Shown: piece after piece, positions 9,098-18,599 of the stretch
How the letters are laid out: each line of letters starts with the position of its first letter
How positions within the stretch are numbered: the stretch's first letter is position 1
Assembly (NCBI GenBank): GCA_963736695.1
Contig: CAVTPU010000004.1
Location: 124,001-188,000, forward strand
Length of the DNA stretch: 64,000 bases
From: CAVTPU01 sp963736695
GTDB taxonomy: Bacteria; Actinomycetota; Actinomycetes; Mycobacteriales; Micromonosporaceae
Direction of reading: 5' to 3'
The notes under the pieces: model-generated
What the model was told of the DNA's origin: nothing
The model's database searches: none
What the model saw: only the letters and a program-made list of their open reading frames with translations
Position numbers and translations under genes: made by a program

Positions 9098-10138
9098 GTG
9101 AACGAGCCGACCAACCGCGCCAACCGCCCGACAGCCCCGTCGGACGGCGAACCGAACGCCGCCGACGCGCTCTATGAGGCGGCGGCGGAGAGTCTGCGGG
9201 CACCCTCAGTCGCCAACACCCAGCCGTGGCGGTGGCGGGTGGTGCCCGAGGCGGCCGAACTTTACGCCGATCGCGAGCGGCAACTGCAGTCGATCGACCC
9301 GGCCGGACGGCTGTTGACCGTCAGCTGCGGAACCGCGCTGCACCACGCGCGGGTCATGCTCGCCGTGCAGGGTTTGGAGCCGGATGTGCGGCGTGTGCCC
9401 GACCCGAGCCGCCCGGACCTGCTTGCCCGAATCACCGTTGGCGGGCCCCACGACGTCGATCCGGCCGACCGGCAAGCGCACCACGCGATCCGGACCCGCC
9501 GCACCGATCGCCGACCGTTTCGCGCCGATCGACCACTGCCAGCCGCTGTGGTGGAGACGTTGTGCGCCGAGGCGGCACGCGAAGGAACAGTTGCGCACGT
9601 CATCGACCCGAAGCAGTTACGGTTTCTGTCGTTCGCGGCGCGGGCCGCGGCACAGATCGAGGCCCACACCCCCGAAGCGCGGGAAGAGTTCGCCGACTGG
9701 ACCAACCGGGTCGCCGCCGTCGGCGACACCCCAGGAGACGGGGTTCCCCCCGAGCTGGCGGTGCCCTCGGTCGACCGTCCGGTGCCCATGCGCGACTTCG
9801 CTCCCGGCGGACACCCGCGGCTCGACCCGGGTGTCGGCGACGACAGCCACGCGGTCTATATCGCGATCTCCACCGACACTGACGAGCCGGACGACTGGCT
9901 GCGCGCCGGCGAGGCGTCCAGCGCCGTTTTGCTCGCCGCGACCACCGTCGGCCTCGCGAGCTCGACCCTCAGCGAGGTGGTCGAGGTGCCAGGCGCACGG
10001 GCGTTGTTGCGCAGCCTCGCGGGCAAGACCGGTCATCCGCAACTCGTGTTGCGGGTGGGAGAGAATCTGCTGACCGAGCCGCTGCCGCAGGTGGCGCGGC
10101 GCAGCCCGGCGGAGGCCATCGACAGCAGTGCCCTGTGA
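9098..10138 (+). CDS. Acg-family nitroreductase-like flavoprotein (copy 1)
   Basis: 346 residues from a GTG start 6 nt after the previous gene. The opening APSVANTQPWRWRV, the RRTDRRPF block and a WLRAGEASSAVLLAAT segment match Acg (Rv2032) and Rv3131-type nitroreductases. These are double-length nitroreductase folds with a lid that covers the FMN. In Mycobacterium they are strongly DosR-induced; catalytic activity is doubtful for some members, and flavin storage has been suggested. It ends 1 nt before the oppositely oriented cydC, so the two transcripts converge. Two more paralogues are in this window (20819 and 51388). Confidence 0.83.
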   Translation: MNEPTNRANRPTAPSDGEPNAADALYEAAAESLRAPSVANTQPWRWRVVPEAAELYADRERQLQSIDPAGRLLTVSCGTALHHARVMLAVQGLEPDVRRVPDPSRPDLLARITVGGPHDVDPADRQAHHAIRTRRTDRRPFRADRPLPAAVVETLCAEAAREGTVAHVIDPKQLRFLSFAARAAAQIEAHTPEAREEFADWTNRVAAVGDTPGDGVPPELAVPSVDRPVPMRDFAPGGHPRLDPGVGDDSHAVYIAISTDTDEPDDWLRAGEASSAVLLAATTVGLASSTLSEVVEVPGARALLRSLAGKTGHPQLVLRVGENLLTEPLPQVARRSPAEAIDSSAL

Positions 10139-10139
10139 C

Positions 10140-11945
10140 CTAGTCGGCCCGCGGATAGTGGGCTTCGGCCCGCGACTGGGTCAGCCACTGGTCGCGATAC
10201 CAGCCGGGGACACGGGCCAGATCCGCGTGGCGACCACGGGCGACCACCCGACCCCGGTCGAGCACGAGCACCTCATCGAAGTGGTCCATCGCGGCGAGAC
10301 GGTGGGTGACGACGACGACCCCGCGATGCTCGCCGACGTCGGCGAGCACCCCAGCGAGCACCCCGTCGGCGGCGGCGGGATCGAGGCCCTCGGTCGGCTC
10401 GTCGAGCACCAGCACGGCCGGCCGGGCCACGAGCGCGCGGGCCAAGGCCAGCCGTTGGCGTTGCCCGCCGGAGAGCTGACCCCCCTGTTCGCCGACGACC
10501 GTCGCGAGCCCCTCGGGTTGCCCGGTCAACCAGCCGGACAGGCCGGCGACCGTGCACGAGTGCGTCAACTCCTCGTCGGTCGCGTCGGGCCGCCCGAGAC
10601 GCAGATTGTCACGGACGGTGGCGTGAAAGACGTGGGCGTCGGCGAAGAGCCCGCCGACGACGAGGTGTCGGCGGTCGTCGGCGATCTCGGCCACCGGTTC
10701 GTCGTCGGCGAGCACCGAGCCGCTCACCCGAGCCGTTGTGGGAGCTGTCGTGGTCGCGCCCATGCGTCCGGTGAGGACACTGATAAGGGTGCTCTTGCCG
10801 GCGCCACTGGGCCCCACGACCGCGACCCGTCCGCCGGGAGCGACGACGAGGTCGACGTCGGCCAACGCGGGCGTCGGCGTGTCGGGATAGGACACTGAAA
10901 CCCCGGTTGCGCGCAACTCCACAGTGGTCGATGGAGTTGTGGTTGATGCAACTGCGGGGGCCGATGCGTCGGGCTTCACCTCGGTCGTCACGGGGCGCCC
11001 GGCCGGCAGCAGCGCCGCGACGCGGTTGAGCGCCGCGCCGATCTCGGTGCGCCGCCGCGCGGCCGCGATGAGCGCCAGTGCCGACTCGCCGGCGGCGAGT
11101 GTGCCCACCGCGAGGACGCCGACCATCACCCCGCGCACGTCGTTCGCCAGCGCCACGACGGTGACGGCTGCGGCGGTCAGCCCGACCGTGATGAGGCCGG
11201 CCGCGTCGACGGCGCCGCCGAGCGACGCGAGGCGGCGTTCCCGGACGCTGAGCCGGCCCGCGATTCGGGTGGCGTCGGTGAGCGCGCGATGGTGGGCGCC
11301 ATAGGCGAGCAACTCCGCGGCGCCCCGCACGAGGTCGACCGTCGCGGCGGCGAACTCGGCCCGCAGCGGCGCGACGACCTGGGCCGTGCGGCGGGTCACC
11401 CGGGCTGCCGCGGCGGGCAGCGCCACGGCGGTGATGGCCAGACCCGCGGCGAGGGTGACCGCGGTGGCCGGGCTGACCAGTGCGGCCGCTCCGACGGCGG
11501 TGACCGACACCAACACCGCTGCGGCGCCCGGCACCAGCACCCGTACGACCAGATCCTGCACCGCGTCCACATCGGAGACCAGCCGGCTCAGCGCGTCGGG
11601 TGTGCGCGGCGCGGTCCGGTCGTCGTCGCCGGCGTCGACCAGTCGGGCGAAGACCGCCACCCGCACCTCGGTCACCACGCGCAGCACCGCGTCGTGGCCG
11701 GCCAACCGTTCGCCATAACGCAGCACCCCACGGGAGACGGCCAGGGCCCGCACCGACACGATCGCCACCGCGAGTGCGCTCAATGGCGGCCGACCGGCGG
11801 CGCTGATCAGCAGCCAGGTGGCGGTCGTCATGAGCGCGAGACTGGCGAGTTCGGTCGCGGTCGCGAGCGCGACAGCCCGGATCAGATAACCCGTGTACGG
11901 GCGAGCCAGCGGCAGCAGTGCGCGCAGTGGCGCTGACGCGCTCAT
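10140..11945 (-). CDS. cydC: Thiol reductant ABC exporter subunit CydC
   Basis: 601 residues: an N-terminal six-helix exporter membrane domain and a C-terminal ATPase. The ATPase has Walker A GPSGAGKST, signature LSGGQRQRLALARAL and Walker B VLVLDEPTEGLD. CydDC exports cysteine and glutathione-type thiols and is needed to assemble cytochrome bd. Its start overlaps the stop of cydD by 4 nt (ATGA), so the pair is translationally coupled. In many actinobacteria cydDC directly follows cydAB; here cydAB lies 11 kb away. It converges with a nitroreductase gene. Confidence 0.9.
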   Translation of the reverse strand: MSASAPLRALLPLARPYTGYLIRAVALATATELASLALMTTATWLLISAAGRPPLSALAVAIVSVRALAVSRGVLRYGERLAGHDAVLRVVTEVRVAVFARLVDAGDDDRTAPRTPDALSRLVSDVDAVQDLVVRVLVPGAAAVLVSVTAVGAAALVSPATAVTLAAGLAITAVALPAAAARVTRRTAQVVAPLRAEFAAATVDLVRGAAELLAYGAHHRALTDATRIAGRLSVRERRLASLGGAVDAAGLITVGLTAAAVTVVALANDVRGVMVGVLAVGTLAAGESALALIAAARRRTEIGAALNRVAALLPAGRPVTTEVKPDASAPAVASTTTPSTTVELRATGVSVSYPDTPTPALADVDLVVAPGGRVAVVGPSGAGKSTLISVLTGRMGATTTAPTTARVSGSVLADDEPVAEIADDRRHLVVGGLFADAHVFHATVRDNLRLGRPDATDEELTHSCTVAGLSGWLTGQPEGLATVVGEQGGQLSGGQRQRLALARALVARPAVLVLDEPTEGLDPAAADGVLAGVLADVGEHRGVVVVTHRLAAMDHFDEVLVLDRGRVVARGRHADLARVPGWYRDQWLTQSRAEAHYPRAD

Positions 11946-13705
11946 CGTCGGTCCTCGTTCGTCGTCTCATCGGTCGTTGCGACCATCGGTTCGATCTCGG
12001 TGACCACCCCGTCGACGAGCCGCAGCACGCGGTCGGCTCCGCGCAGCAGCGCCGGCCGGTGCGCCACGAGGACCGCCGTTCGACCTGCGGCGAGGCGGCG
12101 GCTCGCCGCGACCACCGCCGCCTCCGACTCGCTGTCGAGCCGGGCGGTCGGTTCGTCGAGCATGAGCACGGGCGCGTCGCGCAGGAACGCCCGGGCCAGG
12201 GCGACCCGCTGCTGCTGACCGCTCGACAGTCCCCGGCCCCGTTCGCCCACCAGCGTGGTGAGGCCGTCGGGCAACTCGTCGACGACCGAGGCGAGCTCGG
12301 CGGCGGCGACCGCGGCCGTCACGGCCTCGTCGCCGGCCTGCGGTTGGCCGAGACGGATGTTGTCGGCCAGCGTCGCGGTGAACAGGTGTGGCCGCTGTGG
12401 CACCCACGCCAGATGGCGGCGCCACTCGTCAATGTCCACATCGGAGATGTCGACGCCGTCGATGCTGACCCGTCCGGTCGCGGGCCGGACGAATCCCAGG
12501 AGCACCGCGAGCACGGTGCTCTTGCCGGCACCGCTGGGACCGACGATCGCCACCCGCTGCCCGGCCTCGATGACGAAGGACGCGTCACGCAACGCCACGA
12601 CCCGTTCGCCCGCCCGGTCATACTCCACCGTGACGTGGTCGAATCGGATCTCACCGCGCGGACGGCCGCCCGGCCATCCGGCGCCCGGCCGGCGCGAGGC
12701 CTCGGGCCCCGGCTCGCCCTGAACCGAGTCCGCGCCGTGTTCCATGCTTTCGTCCGCGTTCTCGTTCTCGTCGAGCAGCGCGAACGTGCGGTCGAGCACG
12801 GTGAGCCCCTCCATGCTGGAGTGGAACTTCGCTCCGGCCGCCCGCAGCGGCATATATACCTCCGGCACCAGGAAGAGCACCAGCAGCGCGGTCGCCAGAT
12901 TCATCCCGCCGCCGAGCAGGCGCAGGCCGACCGGCACCGCGACCAGTGCGACCGACAGCGTCGCGATGAACTCCAACACCGCGCCGGAGAGAAACGCGAT
13001 GCGCAGCGTCGCCATTGTCGCCTCGCGGTGCGCGTCGGCCATGCGTCGCACCACCCGCACCTGCGCCTGGGCTCGGCCGAAGGCCCGCAGCGTCGGCAGG
13101 CCGGCGACCATGTCGAGGAAATGCCCGCCGAGTGTGGCCAGGCGCCGCCACTGGCGTTCGGTCGCCAGTCGCGCCTGCCAGCCGAGCAGCGCACCGAAGA
13201 TCGGAATGAGCGGCAGCGTGATCATGACGATGATCGCGGCACCCCAGTCCGCCGTGATCAGCCTCGCCAACGCGGCGACCGGAATGGTCGCCGCGAGCAC
13301 CATCTGCGGCAGATAGCCGACGATGTAGTCGTCGAGCGCGTCCAACCCCCGTCCGGCGAGCGTCGCCAACTCACCGGTGTGGTGGCCGGCGAGCCACGTG
13401 GGCCCCCGCCCCACGACGGCCCCCACCAGGTCGTCACGCAGGCGGGCCTTCGCCGTCGCGGCCGCCGCCGCGGCGACGTGGGTGCGGATCCAGCCAACCA
13501 CGGCCCGCCCCGCGACCGCCGCGGCGAAGACCAGCAGTGCGGTCGCGTCGAGTCGGGACGCCGCCGCGGCAGCGACGGCGCTCGCCAGAGCGGTGGCCTG
13601 CACCACGACGAGCACCGCCGTGACGACCCCGGTGAGGCTGAGCGCGGCGAACGGTCGGCGCAGGTCGGGAACCCGAACCAGCAGGCGGGGATCATAGGGT
13701 CGCAT
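11942..13705 (-). CDS. cydD: Thiol reductant ABC exporter subunit CydD
   Basis: 587 residues with an exporter-type membrane domain and an ATPase carrying GPSGAGKST, LSSGQQQRVALARAF and VLMLDEPTARLD. The membrane part contains MVLAATIPVAALARLI and the EVYMPLRAAGAKFHSSMEG block typical of CydD. It heterodimerises with CydC to export thiols for bd-oxidase maturation. The start codon is ATG 13705. No DosR-like box was found in the short upstream gap shared with the ankyrin gene. Confidence 0.9.
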   Translation of the reverse strand: MRPYDPRLLVRVPDLRRPFAALSLTGVVTAVLVVVQATALASAVAAAAASRLDATALLVFAAAVAGRAVVGWIRTHVAAAAAATAKARLRDDLVGAVVGRGPTWLAGHHTGELATLAGRGLDALDDYIVGYLPQMVLAATIPVAALARLITADWGAAIIVMITLPLIPIFGALLGWQARLATERQWRRLATLGGHFLDMVAGLPTLRAFGRAQAQVRVVRRMADAHREATMATLRIAFLSGAVLEFIATLSVALVAVPVGLRLLGGGMNLATALLVLFLVPEVYMPLRAAGAKFHSSMEGLTVLDRTFALLDENENADESMEHGADSVQGEPGPEASRRPGAGWPGGRPRGEIRFDHVTVEYDRAGERVVALRDASFVIEAGQRVAIVGPSGAGKSTVLAVLLGFVRPATGRVSIDGVDISDVDIDEWRRHLAWVPQRPHLFTATLADNIRLGQPQAGDEAVTAAVAAAELASVVDELPDGLTTLVGERGRGLSSGQQQRVALARAFLRDAPVLMLDEPTARLDSESEAAVVAASRRLAAGRTAVLVAHRPALLRGADRVLRLVDGVVTEIEPMVATTDETTNEDRR

Positions 13706-13789
13706 CAGTGTGGAGTAAACCAGGTGGCCGGGCCGTGATCACGCGCGCCCGGCCGCCCCGCGTCTGGGGCGGCTGGGATGGTCGCCCGG

Positions 13790-15715
13790 TCAGTCGCCGC
13801 GCAGGTGCCGGCTCAGCTCCGTGCGGCCGAGTCGGTCGGCAGCCGCTCGTGCCTCTTCCCGCCAATAGGGGGTCAAGCCGGTGGTGTCGGCTCCGGCGTC
13901 GAGGAGAGCCACAATGACCTCCGCAGGATAGTTGTTGATTACGGCGTGGGTCAGCGGCGTACGGATCAGGCCCGTTCCCTTGATGTCAATGAGGCTGTGC
14001 TCGAGGTCGGCGCCGTGGTCGATCAACCATCCGATGACGCGGGCCGCGTGGCGGGAACGGACCAGGTGGAGGGCGGACAACGCGATGTATGGTCCGTCGG
14101 GTCGAATATGTCTGCCAACGATGAGACTTGGGTCGGCGCCCGCGTCGAGGAGTTGGCGCACGACGTGAGGCGGTGTGTCGTGACCGACCGCGTGATGCAG
14201 CGGAGTGAGCTCCGCGTGATCCCTTTGGTCGACCCGCATGCCGGCGGCGACGAGTCGCGGCACCAGGTCCGGGACGTCGACGTAGGCCGCGAGGTGCAAC
14301 AAGGTGCGGCCGGCGCGGTCCATGACTCCGGTCACGTCGATGCCGGACTCGAGTTGCCGCTCGACCTCACCCACATCGCCGAACGCCGCCGCGCGGAGCA
14401 GCTGGCGCAGTTGACGCCGTAGTGTCGCCGGCACCCGGCCGCCGCAGTCGGTCACACCAGTCGCAGCCTTCGAGGACATTGCCTCGTCATTTCTGCCCCA
14501 GGCGTTGATAGTCGCGAAGCAGCCACCCCACGATCCGCCGAGCGCACGCAGGCTGCGTTCTCGGAGCTCCTCCTCGGGCTTATGCGACAACGCGGTCAGC
14601 CGACCACCGCGCCAACCAACCTGGTGCCACGAGCCGCCACAGCGAACCCGGTGGTGGTCGAGTATCGGATCGGCTGTCAGCGGCCGGAACGTGTCATCAC
14701 CCGCGAGATGCGTGAACAGTGCGTCACGGACCAATGGGTGCAGCCCGTCCGGGGTGATCACCCCGGCCCGAAGAAGGTCGATGTCGACGTTGCGTCGCCA
14801 CCACGGCGCGGGGACGGCGGTGATGTCCCTCGAATCGAGGTGGTCGCGAGGCCGGACCACCGGCCGGCCGCTATCGGTGACCCGCTCGGCGACATAGACG
14901 ATCGTCTCGCTCTCGTGGGCGACCGCGACCGTCGGCGCCAGGTGCGCCGCGGTCAGCGTACGGAGAAGTAACACGGGATCGGCCGGAGTCTCGCAGTCAT
15001 GCGGTGGCCATTTCCCGGCCAGGCGTCCGATCTCGAACCCGGCGTCTCGCCACGCGCGTTCGGGTTCACCCGCGTCGATGAGCATGGTCACCCACTCCAC
15101 CAGCGCTGTTTCGTCGTGCTGCGGTGGGACCGTCGGCAGTCTCGTGATGTCGAGCAATCGTCCATCGGGGGCGTGAAACGGCACCCGGGTCGTGATGCCC
15201 AGCCATTCACGCATCCGTGGCGTGTGTTCGGCATGCCACAGGTGGCGGGCGGTATCCCATCGTTCGAAGCGTGGCCGTTCCCGGGGGCGAAACCGCGCCG
15301 TGCGAAGCTGGTCTTGGTGGACCGTGGTGAGCCGCAGGCTCACCCGCTGCGGATGTGACTGCGCCGCGGGTGTCCGCACGAGCAGCGCGAGAACATCATC
15401 GGCGTCCGGATCGCCATAGGTCGCCAGCGCCACGACGGGGAGAGGCGAAAAAGCTCCGGTGCCTCCCCGGCCCCGTCGCGGCAGGTGCCATCGGACGAGT
15501 TCGGGGACGAGGTGACGCAGGTCTTCGGAGATGTCGGCGGCGACGTCGCGTCCGTGTCGTCGGGAAATGTCGGCGAGGGAAATCTCGGCCTCGACCATGG
15601 CGGCGGCGCAGGCCCCGGTCCAGTCGCCGGCTAACCGGCGGCGGGTCGCCAGCCGATACATCGATTCGGGCACGCCGAATTGGCGTGCCACCCGCCACGC
15701 GCCAGCGTGCGGCAT
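13790..15715 (-). CDS. Actinobacterial ankyrin-repeat protein
   Basis: 641 residues from ATG 15715, preferred because GAAGG lies 8 nt upstream; ATG 15757 is in frame but has no ribosome site. The first 430 residues form a domain found before ankyrin repeats in actinomycetes (RRLAGDWTGACAAA near the start, WRRNVDIDLLRAGVITPDGLHPLVRDALF in the middle, given here only as position markers around residues 320-350). The last 200 residues hold four to five ankyrin repeats, such as GRTLLHLAAY, ELTPLHHAVG and HVVRQLLDAGAD. There is no signal peptide or membrane helix, so it should be a cytosolic scaffold. Partner and role are unknown. It lies directly downstream of a tRNA-like gene. Confidence 0.75.
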   Translation of the reverse strand: MPHAGAWRVARQFGVPESMYRLATRRRLAGDWTGACAAAMVEAEISLADISRRHGRDVAADISEDLRHLVPELVRWHLPRRGRGGTGAFSPLPVVALATYGDPDADDVLALLVRTPAAQSHPQRVSLRLTTVHQDQLRTARFRPRERPRFERWDTARHLWHAEHTPRMREWLGITTRVPFHAPDGRLLDITRLPTVPPQHDETALVEWVTMLIDAGEPERAWRDAGFEIGRLAGKWPPHDCETPADPVLLLRTLTAAHLAPTVAVAHESETIVYVAERVTDSGRPVVRPRDHLDSRDITAVPAPWWRRNVDIDLLRAGVITPDGLHPLVRDALFTHLAGDDTFRPLTADPILDHHRVRCGGSWHQVGWRGGRLTALSHKPEEELRERSLRALGGSWGGCFATINAWGRNDEAMSSKAATGVTDCGGRVPATLRRQLRQLLRAAAFGDVGEVERQLESGIDVTGVMDRAGRTLLHLAAYVDVPDLVPRLVAAGMRVDQRDHAELTPLHHAVGHDTPPHVVRQLLDAGADPSLIVGRHIRPDGPYIALSALHLVRSRHAARVIGWLIDHGADLEHSLIDIKGTGLIRTPLTHAVINNYPAEVIVALLDAGADTTGLTPYWREEARAAADRLGRTELSRHLRGD

Positions 15716-15779
15716 GGTTGGCGCCTTCGTGCGCCGCGTGGATGCTGGGTTCAGCATGGTGTGTCGCGGTTGGGTGCGG

Positions 15780-15851
15780 CGGGGCCGGCCGGAATCGAAC
15801 CGGCGTCTCCAGTGTCCATGACGGGCGCGCCGACCTCTGCGCTACGGCCCC
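15780..15851 (-). tRNA. tRNA or tRNA-like gene with an abnormal anticodon loop
   Basis: The minus strand folds as a cloverleaf. There is a 7-bp acceptor stem (GGGGCCG/CGGCCCC), a 4-bp D stem (GCGC/GCGC) with AGAGGTCG loop, and a perfect 5-bp T stem with loop TTCGATT. The anticodon arm is CCCGT-CATGGAC-ACTGG: it has one C-U mismatch and A instead of the universal U33. Read literally the anticodon is TGG (Pro), but this is uncertain. No CCA is encoded. It may be a divergent, decayed or special-purpose tRNA. It is followed 64 nt later by the ankyrin gene on the same strand. Confidence 0.6.
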
Positions 15852-15981
15852 GCCGGGCGGGAGCATACTCCCCGCCACGGGGGCACGGCTGATCTGTCGG
15901 AGTCACGCGGTTCATCGGTCGTCGCACCTTCCAAACGCCTGGCCCCTAACCTATCCAGGTCGCCGCCTGCGGGGAATTCGA

Positions 15982-16398
15982 CTATTTGAGTGCGGCGAGG
16001 GCCGACTCCAACGACCGGGCATAGGCGTCGCTGGTGTAGGTGGCTCGGGAGATCAGACCGATGTCGGCGCTCTGCGCCGCCAACGCCGCCTCCCGCAGCA
16101 TCGGCCCCACATCCTGCGAGATGCGGCGCGATCTGCGGTCGCGGTCGGGCAACGAGATCGCGGTCACGTCGGTGAGCCGCGATCCGGACATGGTCACCCG
16201 CACCTGCACGACGCCGAAGGGCGTCGACACCGCGGTGCCGACGGCGGTGCGGCTGCCGTCGGGCGCGGTGGTGGTCACCGCCGCCACGGCACCGGCCCCG
16301 CCAGCGGCGGCGGTGGTGCCCGCCACCGCGAGCTTGAGCGCGATCAGACCCGTCACGGCCGCGGTGGAGCCGGTCAGCGACAAGAGCAGGCGACGCAT
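15982..16398 (-). CDS. Secreted FMN-binding domain protein
   Basis: 138 residues with a signal peptide or N-terminal membrane anchor (RRLLLSLTGSTAAVTGLIAL). The rest is an FMN-binding domain of the NqrC/RnfG type. The TYTSDAY motif near the C-terminus matches the conserved site where the Thr links covalently to FMN in this family. Covalent attachment needs an ApbE flavin transferase, which is not in the window. It starts 24 nt downstream of a ferric-reductase-like gene on the same strand. Together they suggest electron transfer from cytosolic NAD(P)H across the membrane to an extracytoplasmic flavoprotein. Confidence 0.82.
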   Translation of the reverse strand: MRRLLLSLTGSTAAVTGLIALKLAVAGTTAAAGGAGAVAAVTTTAPDGSRTAVGTAVSTPFGVVQVRVTMSGSRLTDVTAISLPDRDRRSRRISQDVGPMLREAALAAQSADIGLISRATYTSDAYARSLESALAALK

Positions 16399-16421
16399 GG
16401 TGAGCCTCTCGGGTTGGGCGG

Positions 16422-17759
16422 TCAGAAACTGAACTGTTCGATGTGGACCCGTCGGTTGGGCACCCCGGCCTCGCGCAGCCCGGCCACGGTCGAGGAGACC
16501 ATCGCCGGCGGGCCACAGATGACGACGTCGCGATCGGCGATGTCCGGCACCAGGGCGCGCAGCCGGGCCCCGTCGAGGCGGATCCGTTGCGGCGGGCCGA
16601 CCAACGGGTGCAGTTCGACTCGGCGGTCCCGGGCGAGCACCGCGAACTCCTGCGGGAAGAGCAACTCGTCGTGGCTGTTGACCCGTTGGATCACGGCCGC
16701 GTGAGGCTGGTGGCCGTCGGGCACCGGGCCCACCGCGTCGAGCAGCGCGCGCAGTGGGGTGATGCCGACACCGCCGCCGATGAGCAGCAACCGGCGGCCC
16801 CCGAAGCGGCTGGGCGTGATCGCCCCATACGGGCCCTCGACGAAGACCGGGGTGCCGGGCCGCAGTCGCGCCAGGTCGGCGGTGTGGTCGCCCAGCACCT
16901 TGACGGTGATCCGCAGGCCGTCGGGGTGCGGCGCGGCGGAGAGCGAGAACGGGTGCGCCTGCCACCACCGGCCAGCGGTGAGGAACCGCCACCGGAAGAA
17001 CTGGCCGGGTTCGGCCCGCAACCGGTCCAGCCGGGTGCCGCCGATGACGATCGAGAAGGTGCGTGGCCCCTCCGGGATCACCGCCACGACCCGGAACTCG
17101 TGCCGCAGATAGAGCACCAACGGTGCCAGCACCCGCCACCACAGCGCCGCGACGCCGACCGCCACGTGCACGCCGATCCAGATCGTGCGGGGCGTCGTCT
17201 CGCTGAGCTGGCTGCCGATCTCGATCTGGTGTTGGAAACCGAGGAAGACGGCGAGATAGGCGAGCAGGTGGGTCCCGTGCCAGGTCTCATAGGACACTTT
17301 CGCGCGAAGGGACCGCACGGAGAGGGCGCCGATGCAGATGAGCAGTCCGGTGGCGATGGTCGCCGGCAGCACCTCGGGCAGATCGAAGACCATCGTGCTG
17401 GTGGCGCGCAGCAGCGAGGTGTCGGTCGACAGGGTCGAGCCGACGATGAGGAGCACCGCGTGGGTGAGAAGCAGGATCACGGTGTATTCGCCGAGCGCCC
17501 GGTGCCAGGAGCTGATCCGATCGGTGCCGACGCGTTGCTCCAGCCACGGGGTGCGGGCCATCAACGCGACCTCGGCCAGCAGCAGATAGCCGCCGACGAG
17601 CCCGGTGAGCTGGCCGGCTGCGGTGAAGGCGCCACCGGTGCCCGGCCCGATGCCGTCCGGCGTGCCCCACCACCACACGGCGAGCATGAGCACGGCGCCG
17701 CCGGCGAGGGTCGACCAGGCGAGTGCGGTCGCGGTGCGGTGTCCAGATCTGTCCGGCAT
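16422..17759 (-). CDS. Ferric reductase-like transmembrane flavocytochrome (FRE/NOX-type)
   Basis: 445 residues from ATG 17759. The N-terminal half has about six helices with paired histidines (WHRALGEYT, YETWHGTHLLAYLAV) fit to hold haem b. The C-terminal half is a ferredoxin-NADP reductase module: HPFSLSAAP for FAD, a LLIGGGVGITPLRALL nucleotide-binding loop and VVICGPPAMV at the C-terminus. It should take electrons from cytosolic NAD(P)H and pass them through the membrane. The FMN-binding protein just downstream is a likely acceptor. It is divergent from an OmpR-type response regulator, which may control it. Confidence 0.85.
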   Translation of the reverse strand: MPDRSGHRTATALAWSTLAGGAVLMLAVWWWGTPDGIGPGTGGAFTAAGQLTGLVGGYLLLAEVALMARTPWLEQRVGTDRISSWHRALGEYTVILLLTHAVLLIVGSTLSTDTSLLRATSTMVFDLPEVLPATIATGLLICIGALSVRSLRAKVSYETWHGTHLLAYLAVFLGFQHQIEIGSQLSETTPRTIWIGVHVAVGVAALWWRVLAPLVLYLRHEFRVVAVIPEGPRTFSIVIGGTRLDRLRAEPGQFFRWRFLTAGRWWQAHPFSLSAAPHPDGLRITVKVLGDHTADLARLRPGTPVFVEGPYGAITPSRFGGRRLLLIGGGVGITPLRALLDAVGPVPDGHQPHAAVIQRVNSHDELLFPQEFAVLARDRRVELHPLVGPPQRIRLDGARLRALVPDIADRDVVICGPPAMVSSTVAGLREAGVPNRRVHIEQFSF

Positions 17760-17915
17760 GGGGGCAGTGTGGCTCGGTGCGGCTGTGATGGGCCAAAGAG
17801 CACCTGAGAGGCTTCTCAGGCACCGGTGCCGGCAGCGCTCCCACCGCTGGTCGCACGGGCGTGGCAGGCTCGACGGCGGTGGTTGATCAGGCGTACCGGA
17901 GGGACGAGGACGGGG

Positions 17916-18599
17916 ATGCGAATTCTCCTGGTCGAGGACGAGGAACGTCTCGCCGAAGTCATCAGGCGCGGCCTGGTGGCCGACGGGCACGTCGTGCGGG
18001 TCGAGCACAACGGGGTCGATGGGCTCGCGGCCGCGCGCGGCGAGGATCATGACGTGATCGTTCTCGACATCATGCTGCCGCGACTGTCGGGTTATGAGGT
18101 GGTGCGCCAGCTGCGGGCCGCCGGGGTGTGGACCCCGGTGCTCATGCTCACCGCCAAGGACGGCGAATATGACGAGGCCGACGCCTTCGACCTCGGCGCC
18201 GACGACTATCTGACCAAGCCCTTTTCGTTCGTGGTGCTGTCGGCGCGGCTGCGCTCGCTCGCCCGGCGGGGGGCGCCTCCCCGCCCGACCGTGCTCAGCA
18301 TCGGTGACCTGCGGCTCGATCCGGGTCGTCGCCGGGTCGACCGGGCCGACACGGAGATCACCCTGACACCGCGCGAGTTCGGCGTGCTCGAGTGCCTGAT
18401 GACACGGCCGGGGCAGGTGGTGACCAAGACGGAGATCCTCGCCGAGGTATGGGATCCGCATTTCGCCGGCGACGTCAACGTCGTCGAGGTCTACGTTGGC
18501 TACCTGCGCCGCAAGATCGATCAACCGTTCGGCCGGTTCACCATCCAGACCCTGCGCGGCCTGGGTTATCGCGTGGTCGACGACCGCGCCCGGACCTGA
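17916..18599 (+). CDS. OmpR-family response regulator
   Basis: 227 residues: receiver domain with acidic ED pair at residues 7-8, phosphoacceptor Asp51 in VLDIMLP and a conserved Lys in LTKPFSF. It is followed by a winged-helix output domain (LTPREFGVLECLM, YLRRKID, IQTLRGLGYR). The start ATG follows a GAGGA site. Its last 34 nt overlap, tail to tail, with a sensor kinase gene on the other strand; this is the probable partner. It is divergent from the ferric-reductase-like gene. Confidence 0.9.
   Translation: MRILLVEDEERLAEVIRRGLVADGHVVRVEHNGVDGLAAARGEDHDVIVLDIMLPRLSGYEVVRQLRAAGVWTPVLMLTAKDGEYDEADAFDLGADDYLTKPFSFVVLSARLRSLARRGAPPRPTVLSIGDLRLDPGRRRVDRADTEITLTPREFGVLECLMTRPGQVVTKTEILAEVWDPHFAGDVNVVEVYVGYLRRKIDQPFGRFTIQTLRGLGYRVVDDRART

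Noticed and set aside
11918..13738. 606-residue plus-strand open frame opposite cydD
   Set aside because: Antisense to a clear ABC exporter gene; composition (His, Arg, Gln rich) is typical of a mirror frame.
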